Source: Chromatiales bacterium | Lineage (GTDB): Bacteria > Pseudomonadota > Gammaproteobacteria > SZUA-152 | NCBI GenBank assembly: GCA_026999335.1 | Contig: JALTPW010000634.1 | Coordinates: 1 to 9,736, forward strand | Direction: 5' to 3' | DNA: 9,736 bases | Shown: positions 1-5,667 of the stretch, in pieces | How the letters are laid out: each line of letters opens with the position of its first letter | How positions within the stretch are numbered: the stretch's first letter is position 1 | Program-made: the position numbers and the translations under genes | The notes under the pieces: model-generated | The model's database searches: none | Seen by the model: only the letters and a program-made list of their open reading frames with translations | What the model was told of the DNA's origin: nothing

Positions 1-1566
1 ATCCCGCCCTGCCCCAAGACTCCCAACAATGCGCAGGACATAAAACCCAATACCCCGCTGGCAGGCATGCCGCTGGGCTGGCCGGCCGACCCCAACGACC
101 TGTTCGTCGATGACGACGGCGAAGCAGTGCGCCTCGACAAGGCCTTCTCCTGGGAATACCCGCTGTCGGTACACGGCATGATGCACAACGCCATCACCAA
201 TGCCTGGCGCGGTGACCCCTATCGCATCGACACCCTGATGATCTTCATGGCCAACATGGCCTGGAACTCCACCATGAACACGGTGGAAGTACGCAAGATG
301 CTCAACGACAAGGATGAAAAAGGCGAATATAAAATCCCCTACCTCATCGTCTGTGATGCGTTTCAGTCCGAAATGGTGGCCTTTGCCGACCTGGTGTTGC
401 CGGACACGACCTACCTGGAACGCCACGACGTGATGTCCATGCTGGATCGGCCCATTTCCGAATTCGATGGCCCGGCGGACTCGGTACGCATCCCTGTCTT
501 GCCACCCACCGGTGAATGCAAACCCTTCCAGGAAGTGCTCATCGAGCTGGGCTCACGCCTCGGCTTCCCGGCCTTCACCCATGCGGACGGCACGCGCAAA
601 TTTCGCGACTACCCGGACTTCATCACCAACTTCGAGACCGAACCCGGCTCCGGCATCGGCTTCCTCGCCGGCTGGCGCGGTAAGGACGGCGAAAAGGCCA
701 TGCGTGGCGAGCCCAACCCTAAGCAGTGGGAGATGTACGAAAAGAACAACTGCGTGTTTCATTACACACTGCCCAAATCCTACCAGTACATGCGTAACTG
801 GAATCAGGGTTACCTGGAATGGTCGCAACATCATCGCCTGACGCGTTACACGGATCCCATCAACATCCACATCTATTCCGAGGTGTTGCAAAAATTCCGT
901 CTCGCCGCACAGGGCAAATACGGCGGCAAACAGCCGCCGGATCGCCTGCGCAAACGCATCGAAACCTACTTCGATCCGCTGCCGTTCTATTACGAACCGT
1001 TGGAAGGTCAACTCAGCGACAAGCACAAGTATCCACTCAATGCCGTCACCCAGCGCCCCATGGCCATGTACCACTCGTGGGATTCACAGAACGCCTGGCT
1101 GCGCCAGATTCATGCCCACAACTATCTGTACATGAGCCCCAAGGTCGGCGCCGCCGGTGGTTTCGACGACGGCGACTGGGTGTGGGTGGAGTCCATGCAC
1201 GGCAGGGTACGCTGCATGTGCCGCTTCTCCGAGGCCGTCGAACCCGGCACCGTGTGGACTTGGAACGCCATCGGCAAGGCTAAAGGCGCCTGGAATCTAA
1301 CCCCGGATGCCAACGAGTCCGAAAAAGGTTTTCTGCTCAATCACTTGATTGCCGAGGAACTGCCGGCCCATGAGCACGGCACCAACCTGTCGAACTCCGA
1401 CCCCATCACCGGCCAGGCCGCCTGGTACGACGTGCAAGTCCGCGTGTACAAGGCAGACCCGAGTGAAAAACAACAAAGCTCACCGCAATTCGACACCCTG
1501 CAACCCGTGCCCGGACAGCCCGAACGCAAATCCTGGCTGGCCTATTTCGCCGGCAAAAGAAAATAA
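1..1566 (+). CDS. soeA: Sulfite dehydrogenase catalytic subunit SoeA (molybdopterin oxidoreductase), C-terminal part
   Basis: The reading frame is open from base 1 (521 residues to the TAA at 1564), so the gene begins upstream and the in-frame ATG at 67 is internal. The N-terminal [4Fe-4S] binding region and most of the Mo-bis-MGD domain lie outside. The visible part has DMSO-reductase-family features: a segment with LPDTTYLERHD (about 406-438) and a C-terminal molydopterin-dinucleotide-binding beta-barrel domain (about 1030-1450) with HNYLYMSP and GDWVWVES. Known role of the family: a cytoplasmic membrane-bound SoeABC complex oxidises sulfite directly to sulfate. SoeA is preferred over PsrA/PhsA polysulfide or thiosulfate reductase because the SoeB- and SoeC-type partners follow and the protein is cytoplasmic-type. 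That rests on recalled similarity, so a related sulfur-compound reductase is not excluded. No frameshift or internal stop was seen. Confidence 0.85.
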   Translation: MPPCPKTPNNAQDIKPNTPLAGMPLGWPADPNDLFVDDDGEAVRLDKAFSWEYPLSVHGMMHNAITNAWRGDPYRIDTLMIFMANMAWNSTMNTVEVRKMLNDKDEKGEYKIPYLIVCDAFQSEMVAFADLVLPDTTYLERHDVMSMLDRPISEFDGPADSVRIPVLPPTGECKPFQEVLIELGSRLGFPAFTHADGTRKFRDYPDFITNFETEPGSGIGFLAGWRGKDGEKAMRGEPNPKQWEMYEKNNCVFHYTLPKSYQYMRNWNQGYLEWSQHHRLTRYTDPINIHIYSEVLQKFRLAAQGKYGGKQPPDRLRKRIETYFDPLPFYYEPLEGQLSDKHKYPLNAVTQRPMAMYHSWDSQNAWLRQIHAHNYLYMSPKVGAAGGFDDGDWVWVESMHGRVRCMCRFSEAVEPGTVWTWNAIGKAKGAWNLTPDANESEKGFLLNHLIAEELPAHEHGTNLSNSDPITGQAAWYDVQVRVYKADPSEKQQSSPQFDTLQPVPGQPERKSWLAYFAGKRK

Positions 1567-1660
1567 AGATGATGCAAGACCGTCGGATGGGCAGCGCCCA
1601 CCATTGCAACCTCGGTTTCGTTATCGGCGGGCCATGCCCCTATAAAATATTGGTATCGAT
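1567..1660. repeat. soeA-soeB gap with REP-like palindromes
   Basis: This 94-bp gap has no gene. It contains a small hairpin TGGGC-AGC-GCCCA (1588-1600). It also contains the word GCGGGCCATGCCC (1627-1639), which is identical to the core of the two REP sequences at 3902-3923 and 4047-4068. The 1627 copy has lost the outer stem base pairs and the GTAG head, so it reads as a degenerate REP. I see no strong ribosome binding site before the soeB ATG. Confidence 0.5.
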
Positions 1661-2392
1661 ATGACCCAACTGGCCTTAGTGATTGATCTCAACGTCTGTG
1701 TCGGCTGCCACGCCTGCGTCACCAACTGCAAGCAGTGGAACACCTCCGGCAGCGCTGGCCCGCTGGTGGACGAACGTCCCTACGGCAAGGATCCCACCGG
1801 TACTTTCTTCAACCGCGTGCAGACCTTCGAAGTGGGTGAGTTCCCACACACCGAGACCGTGCATTTCCCAAAAAGCTGCCTGCATTGCGAGGATCCACCC
1901 TGCGTGCCCGTGTGCCCCACTGGCGCCAGTTACAAACGCAAAAAAGACGGCATCGTGCTAGTGGACTACGACAAATGCATCGGCTGCAAATACTGCGCCT
2001 GGGCCTGCCCCTACGGCGCTCGTGAGATCGACGAAAAACAGCAGGTGATGAAAAAATGCACCCTGTGCGTGGATCGCATCTACGACGAGACTTTGCCCGA
2101 GGCCGAGCGTAAACCCGCCTGCGTGCTGGCCTGCCCGACGTCCGCACGCCTGTTCGGCGACGTGCACGACCCGGAGTCCGAGGTCTCCGCCGCCATCCGT
2201 GAACAGGGAGGGTACCCACTGATGCCCGAATGGGGCACCCAGCCGAGCAATCACTACCTGCCACGGCGCAAGACCAAAATGAAAATCCACAAGGACGAAC
2301 TGGTGCGCACGGACAACCCGCTAAAAAAGGAAGGCCACCTGCCCAAGGTAGACGAGAATGAGAACTTCCTCGAAGACACGGCGTCGTGGTAA
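1661..2392 (+). CDS. soeB: Sulfite dehydrogenase iron-sulfur subunit SoeB
   Basis: This is a 243-residue ferredoxin-like electron-transfer subunit of the DmsB/PsrB type, carrying electrons from the Mo centre of SoeA to the quinone-reducing anchor SoeC. Sixteen cysteines form four clusters' worth of motifs: C13-C16-C19-C23 (CVGCHACVTNC), C73-C76-C81-C85 (CLHCEDPPCVPVC), C106-C109-C112-C116 (CIGCKYCAWAC) and C133-C136 with C154-C158. The CP pairs expected for cubane clusters are present. There is no signal peptide or Tat motif, consistent with a cytoplasmic enzyme. The ATG at 1661 opens MTQLALVID just before the first motif, as usual for this family. The length is normal. The stop codon lies inside a strong hairpin (2386-2410). 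Confidence 0.9.
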   Translation: MTQLALVIDLNVCVGCHACVTNCKQWNTSGSAGPLVDERPYGKDPTGTFFNRVQTFEVGEFPHTETVHFPKSCLHCEDPPCVPVCPTGASYKRKKDGIVLVDYDKCIGCKYCAWACPYGAREIDEKQQVMKKCTLCVDRIYDETLPEAERKPACVLACPTSARLFGDVHDPESEVSAAIREQGGYPLMPEWGTQPSNHYLPRRKTKMKIHKDELVRTDNPLKKEGHLPKVDENENFLEDTASW

Positions 2393-2410
2393 ACGCGAAG
2401 CGTTTGCCAC
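2386..2410 (+). other. 11-bp hairpin across the soeB stop codon
   Basis: The arms GTGGTAAACGC (2386-2396) and GCGTTTGCCAC (2400-2410) pair over 11 positions with one T-G wobble and a GAA loop. The soeB TAA (2390-2392) is in the left arm. No T-run follows, so it is a poor intrinsic terminator. It could instead protect a 3' end after processing or lower readthrough into the inserted cassette. Confidence 0.6.
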
Positions 2411-2411
2411 G

Positions 2412-2460
2412 AATGTTGAATGCTCAATGTTGAATGCTTAATGTTGAATGCTTAATGAAA
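2412..2460 (+). repeat. Heptamer tandem array, left flank of the IVP cassette
   Basis: Seven consecutive 7-base units of the form AATGNTN lie between soeB and the four-helix-bundle gene. In order they are AATGTTG, AATGCTC, AATGTTG, AATGCTT, AATGTTG, AATGCTT and a degenerate AATGAAA. The alternation makes a 14-bp higher-order repeat. The same heptamers reappear in reverse complement at 2847-2881. Confidence 0.85.
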
Positions 2461-2503
2461 AAGAGAGCACAAACATATCAACGCAGTGGAAGGAGCCACC
2501 ACC

Positions 2504-2869
2504 ATGAAGGCAAGAGCGGTTCAGGAAAAAAGTTTTCAGTTTGCCCTGCAAACAATCAACGTTGTCAGAGATCTACAAAGGAATGAACGTGAATACACCT
2601 TGAGTCGATAGTTACTTCGTTCCGCAACCAGCATAGGTGCCAATGTCGAGGAAGCTGGCGCTGCACAAAGCAAAAAAGATTTTGCCGCGAAGATGGCCAT
2701 CGCCTCGAAGGAAGCACGAGAGACACATTACTGGCTGAGGTTATTGCGTGACAGTAAATACTTGCCACAAGGCGCCGCAGGCACATTAATTGACAGCTGC
2801 GAAGAATTGATCCGGCTACTGACCGCCATTGTCAAAACAACGCAAAAAGCATTAAACACTAAACATTGA
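2504..2869 (+). pseudogene. Four-helix-bundle protein (S23 / 23S rRNA IVP family), amber-interrupted
   Basis: Reading from ATG 2504, after a strong AAGGAG ribosome site at 2490-2495, gives 121 codons interrupted once by TAG at 2609-2611 (codon 36). Both sides read as one protein of the IVP/four-helix-bundle family: a first helix (FQFALQTINVVRDLQ), then the family signature after the stop (LLRSATSIGANVEEA), KDFAAKMAIASKEARETHYWLRLL, and a C-terminal helix ending at TGA 2867. The ~120-residue size is typical. The family normally has Gln before LLRS, so CAG to TAG is the likely single change. The family is known from intervening sequences in 23S rRNA and as stand-alone genes of unclear function. 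Two other genes in this window (the PAS gene and yaiI) end in TAG, so amber works as a normal stop here. Reinitiation or suppression cannot be excluded. Confidence 0.85.
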
Positions 2870-2881
2870 GCATTAAGCATT
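2847..2881 (-). repeat. Heptamer array, right flank of the IVP cassette (inverted)
   Basis: Five 7-base units (AAGCATT, AAACACT, AAACATT, GAGCATT, AAGCATT) are the reverse complements of AATGCTT, AGTGTTT, AATGTTT, AATGCTC and AATGCTT. They match the left array in inverted orientation. The last codons and stop of the IVP pseudogene lie inside this array, and soeC starts 9 bases after it. Confidence 0.8.
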
Positions 2882-2890
2882 GAGGTTCAC

Positions 2891-3865
2891 ATGCATCCCG
2901 CATTCTCCGTCATTTTTCTGACCACCCTGATCGGTGCCGCTCAGGGTCTGTTTCTGGCCCTGATAACGGTGCAGGCCTATGCCGACATCGGCGCCCTGCC
3001 CCTGCCCGACGGCAGCTATTTCGGCGCCAGCAGCATGATTGCCCTGGCGCTGCTGGTGGCCGGCCTGGTCGCCTCCTTCTTCCATCTCGGTCGCCCGGAG
3101 CGGGCCTGGCGCTCGGCCGCCATGTGGCGCACCTCCTGGCTGTCGCGTGAGGTCATTGTCCTGCCCATCTTCATGGGACTGGTGTTCGTCTACGGCCTGC
3201 TGCATTACCTGGGTTATAACCCGAATCTGTTCGGCGAAAATGCCCCACCGCAAGGTGAGCTGACCTATCTGGTGGGCCTGCTGGGTGTGATTGCGGCCTT
3301 TGCCCTGTTTATCTGCACTGGCATGATTTACGGCTGTCTGAAGTTTTTGCAGGAATGGAGCACACCACTCACACCGATTAATTACACCCTGTTCGGCATC
3401 GCCTCCGGCTTTACCCTGGCCACCGTATTGGCCGCCAGCATGGCGCCCGAACTAGTAAAATTCTATGGCGGCTGGGCCATCGCCTTTACCGTGCTGGCGT
3501 TCTTCACCCGTGGCGCCTCGCTAATCCGCAACCAGCGCATCAAGCACCGCTCCACCCTGGCTAGCGCCATCGGCATACGCCATGCACAGATCCAGCAAAA
3601 GGCCCAGGGCGCCATGGGTGGATCCTTCAACACCCGCGAATTTTTTCACGGCAAAACCGCCGTCTTCTTCAAGTCGATTAAGTGGATCTTTCTGGTGCTG
3701 GTCTTCCCGCTGCCGATCCTGCTGCTGGTGCTTGGCCTGCAAAATAATTCTGTCACCCTGCTGGGGCTGGCCTTTGCCACCCAGTACGTGGGCCTGCTGG
3801 CCGAGCGCTGGTTCTTTTTCGCCCAGGCCAAACACCCACAGAATCTGTATTACCAGACCATTTGA
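2891..3865 (+). CDS. soeC: Sulfite dehydrogenase membrane anchor SoeC (DmsC/NrfD-like)
   Basis: This is a 324-residue integral membrane protein with about eight hydrophobic segments (roughly residues 4-29, 45-65, 88-108, 123-148, 165-185, 190-210, 262-283 and 286-306). The signature FHLGRPERAW with AMWRTSWLSREV (residues 64-88) is typical of the DmsC-type anchors of SoeABC. The family passes electrons from the iron-sulfur subunit into the quinone pool. The ATG at 2891 follows GAGG (2882-2885) at a 5-base spacing; those bases directly abut the right heptamer array. The gene is 498 bp from soeB because of the inserted cassette, whereas soeABC genes are usually close together. The frame is intact and the length is normal. 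NrfD/PsrC alone is a less good fit. Confidence 0.88.
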   Translation: MHPAFSVIFLTTLIGAAQGLFLALITVQAYADIGALPLPDGSYFGASSMIALALLVAGLVASFFHLGRPERAWRSAAMWRTSWLSREVIVLPIFMGLVFVYGLLHYLGYNPNLFGENAPPQGELTYLVGLLGVIAAFALFICTGMIYGCLKFLQEWSTPLTPINYTLFGIASGFTLATVLAASMAPELVKFYGGWAIAFTVLAFFTRGASLIRNQRIKHRSTLASAIGIRHAQIQQKAQGAMGGSFNTREFFHGKTAVFFKSIKWIFLVLVFPLPILLLVLGLQNNSVTLLGLAFATQYVGLLAERWFFFAQAKHPQNLYYQTI

Positions 3866-3923
3866 AGGGTAGAGACTACTCCAACGGGAGGCTAAACTCC
3901 GGTAGGAGCGGGCCATGCCCGCG

Positions 3924-3944
3924 ATCTGTTTTGCCAAAACAGAT
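3924..3944. repeat. Perfect 9-bp palindrome, 3-base loop
   Basis: ATCTGTTTT (3924-3932), loop GCC, then AAAACAGAT (3936-3944) directly abuts the first REP. As RNA it is a stable hairpin. It could act as a terminator-like structure after soeC in either direction, but there is no clean T-run after it. Confidence 0.6.
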
Positions 3945-3973
3945 TGAAACGCAGAGGCCGCAAAGGCGCAGAG

Positions 3974-4007
3974 AACGCAAAGATTTCCAAACGGTTTTCT
4001 TTGCGTT
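3974..4007. repeat. 10-bp inverted repeat inside the REPIN spacer
   Basis: AACGCAAAGA (3974-3983) and TCTTTGCGTT (3998-4007) are perfect inverted copies with a 14-base loop. The stretch just before (3949-3980) is built of related words (ACGCAGAG, CGCAAAG, GCGCAGAG). This resembles the dispersed CTTTGCGTT/CTCTGCG intergenic repeats seen in many bacterial genomes; that link is from memory. Confidence 0.6.
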
Positions 4008-4028
4008 GATTATCATTGTTGATTATCA
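4005..4028. repeat. Direct repeat of GTTGATTATCA
   Basis: Two exact 11-bp copies (4005-4015 and 4018-4028) lie 13 bp apart, start to start, about 55-75 bases before moaA. They could be regulator half-sites or an insertion scar. They do not form a good FNR box (no ATCAA half). Confidence 0.5.
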
Positions 4029-4079
4029 CTATCGATAAAAGCACCTCGCGGGCATGGCCCGCTCCCACGGAAACCCGTC

Positions 4080-5060
4080 ATGCAACAGCTCACCGATCCC
4101 TTCGGCCGCCGCATCGAATACGTCCGCCTTTCGGTCACGGATCGCTGTGACCTGCGCTGCTTCTATTGCATGCCCAAGGACTTCAACAACTTCGAGGCTC
4201 CCGAACACTGGCTCAGCTTCGACGAGATCGAGCGCGTCATTGCCGCCTTCGCCCGTCTCGGTACCCGCCGGGTACGCATCACCGGTGGCGAGCCGCTGGT
4301 ACGCAAAAACCTGCCCGGGCTTGCCGCCCGCCTGCACGCCCTGCCGGGTATCGACGATCTGTCCTTATCCACCAACGCCGTGCAGTTGGCGCGTCACGCC
4401 GAAGCACTCAAGGCCAGCGGTGTACAACGCCTCAACGTCAGCCTCGACACCCCCGACCCCACACGCTTCCGCGAAATCACCGGCGGTAAACTGAAAAAGG
4501 TGACCGACGGCCTAATGGCCGCCAAGGCCGCCGGCTTTTCTCCCATCAAAATCAACATGGTCGTCATGCAAGGCGTCAACGATGACGACGTAGAAGCCAT
4601 GGTCGACTTCTGCATCGAACATGGCTTCACCCTGCGCTTTATCGAAACCATGCCCATGGGCGACACCGGCCGTGACGCCAACGCCCATTTCATTAGCCTG
4701 AAAAACGTCCGTGAACGCCTTGAGCGTCGCTTCAAATTGGTACCCAGCGTGATGCCTGGCGGCGGTCCCGCCCGTTACCTGCGCGTCGCCGGCACGGCGC
4801 TGCGCCTCGGCTTCATCACCCCCCTGTCACAACACTTCTGCGAGACCTGCAATCGCGTGCGCCTGTCCGTGGACGGTACACTGTATCTCTGCCTCGGGCA
4901 GGAGCACAGCGTCGAACTGCGCCCGCTGCTTCGCAACGGTATCGATGACGATGCGCTGGACAACGCCATCCGCCAAGCCATCACCCTCAAACCCGAACGT
5001 CACGAATTCAACGACAAGCCCGGCCAGATCGTGCGCTTCATGTCCATGACCGGCGGCTGA
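4080..5060 (+). CDS. moaA: GTP 3',8-cyclase MoaA
   Basis: A 326-residue radical SAM enzyme that converts GTP to 3',8-cyclo-dihydro-GTP, the first step of molybdenum cofactor synthesis (with MoaC). The N-terminal SAM cluster motif is C23-x3-C27-x2-C30 (CDLRCFYC), followed by GGEP at 69-72. The second, substrate-binding cluster is C254-x2-C257-x13-C271 (CETCNRVRLS, then LYLCLG). The protein ends in the Gly-Gly tail (SMTGG) required in the MoaA family. The start at 4080 gives the family-typical MxQLxDPFGRRI opening; GGAA at 4069-4072 is a weak ribosome site, 7 bases upstream. Proximity to soeABC makes sense because SoeA needs molybdenum cofactor. The REPIN directly upstream separates it from soeC, so independent transcription is possible. 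All key residues are present. Confidence 0.96.
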   Translation: MQQLTDPFGRRIEYVRLSVTDRCDLRCFYCMPKDFNNFEAPEHWLSFDEIERVIAAFARLGTRRVRITGGEPLVRKNLPGLAARLHALPGIDDLSLSTNAVQLARHAEALKASGVQRLNVSLDTPDPTRFREITGGKLKKVTDGLMAAKAAGFSPIKINMVVMQGVNDDDVEAMVDFCIEHGFTLRFIETMPMGDTGRDANAHFISLKNVRERLERRFKLVPSVMPGGGPARYLRVAGTALRLGFITPLSQHFCETCNRVRLSVDGTLYLCLGQEHSVELRPLLRNGIDDDALDNAIRQAITLKPERHEFNDKPGQIVRFMSMTGG

Positions 5061-5083
5061 ATCTCCCCCCAACAGAAACAGAC

Positions 5084-5111
5084 TAAAGATCGCCTCCCTC
5101 TCCGTCGCTAT
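5084..5111 (+). promoter_or_regulatory. Possible sigma-28 (FliA) promoter before the receptor pair
   Basis: TAAAGATC (5084-5091) followed 12 bases later by GTCGCTAT (5104-5111) resembles the flagellar sigma-28 consensus TAAA-N15-GCCGATAA. The spacer is one base longer and 5 of 8 positions of the -10 element match. It lies 32 bases upstream of the PAS start, as would suit a chemotaxis operon. The match is only moderate. Confidence 0.3.
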
Positions 5112-5142
5112 AGCCTGCAGGCATCTCAAGCGACAAAAATCA

Positions 5143-5667
5143 ATGAAAAACCGCATCACGCCCACTACGGTGGAACGCTCGCTGGATCGTGACTCGTTCA
5201 TCGTCAGCAAGACCGATACCCGTGGCCGCATTACCTACGCCAACCGCACCTTCATGCACATTGCTGGCTACAGCGAGCGCGAACTGCTCGGCCAACAACA
5301 CAACATCCTGCGCCACCCGGACATGCCCCGCGCCGTATTCCAACTGCTGTGGGATACCATCAAGCAAGGGCGGGAATGCTTCGCCTTCGTAAAAAACCTG
5401 TGTAAGGACGGGAGCTTCTATTGGGTATTTGCCAACATCAATCCCGACTACGACGATCAGCACAAAATCTGTGGCTACCTTTCCGTGCGTCGCATGCCTC
5501 GACGCGAAGCACTGGATGCCATCGAGCCCATTTACCGGGAAATGCTCACCGCCGAACAGGCCGCGGGTACGCGTGACGCCGTCGCCGCCGGCACCCGCAT
5601 CCTGCAATCCCGCCTGCAAGAAGGAAACATCGAGTATGAACCGTTTATTCTTGGCCTCCAGGGCTAG
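5143..5667 (+). CDS. Aer/CetB-type PAS redox sensor protein
   Basis: A 174-residue soluble protein made of one PAS domain (about residues 15-118) and an alpha-helical tail. Its sequence follows the N-terminus of the E. coli energy-taxis receptor Aer: ITYANRTF (N34), GQQHNILRHPDMP (R57, H58, D60), W70 and FYWV (Y93) sit at the same positions as the FAD-region residues of Aer. The helix after the domain (ALDAIEPIYREM) matches the Aer linker EEIAAVEPLY. There are no membrane segments or MCP domain of its own. The tail overlaps the start of the downstream chemoreceptor by 32 bp, in another frame. By family knowledge it should bind FAD, sense electron-transport or redox state and control the receptor next door, as CetB does with CetA in Campylobacter. 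The ATG at 5143 has only a weak ribosome site. Confidence 0.85.
   Translation: MKNRITPTTVERSLDRDSFIVSKTDTRGRITYANRTFMHIAGYSERELLGQQHNILRHPDMPRAVFQLLWDTIKQGRECFAFVKNLCKDGSFYWVFANINPDYDDQHKICGYLSVRRMPRREALDAIEPIYREMLTAEQAAGTRDAVAAGTRILQSRLQEGNIEYEPFILGLQG

Larger units (their letters stand above)
3902..4068. repeat. REPIN-like unit: two inverted 22-bp REP sequences and spacer
   Basis: The first REP (3902-3923, + strand) begins GTAGGAGC and continues with the hairpin GCGGGC-CAT-GCCCGC. The second (4068 down to 4047, - strand) begins GTGGGAGC and has the same hairpin. The two differ at one of 22 positions (GTAG versus GTGG heads). A GTAG/GTGG head plus imperfect palindrome is the form of Pseudomonas-type REP sequences mobilised by RAYT (TnpA-REP) transposases; no RAYT gene is in the window. 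The 123-bp spacer holds further repeats. The unit ends 11 bases before the moaA start codon, so it fills almost the whole soeC-moaA gap (3866-4079). Confidence 0.8.

Noticed and set aside
67..69. ATG as the start of the first gene
   Set aside because: The frame is open and coding-like from base 1, and the protein lacks the N-terminal two-thirds expected of a molybdopterin oxidoreductase, so it is an internal Met.
4005..4036. FNR or Fur box before moaA
   Set aside because: TTGAT is present but the ATCAA half is missing, and the match to the Fur 19-mer is only partial, so only the direct repeat is reported.
5113..5122. 10-bp palindrome GCCTGCAGGC before the PAS gene
   Set aside because: It is a perfect palindrome, but one of this length is not rare in GC-rich DNA and no second copy or motif supports a role.
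5429..5635. Upstream extension of the chemoreceptor frame
   Set aside because: It reads as Pro/Ser/Thr-rich sequence in a shifted frame over the PAS gene, while ATG 5636 has a ribosome site and leads directly into the first membrane helix.
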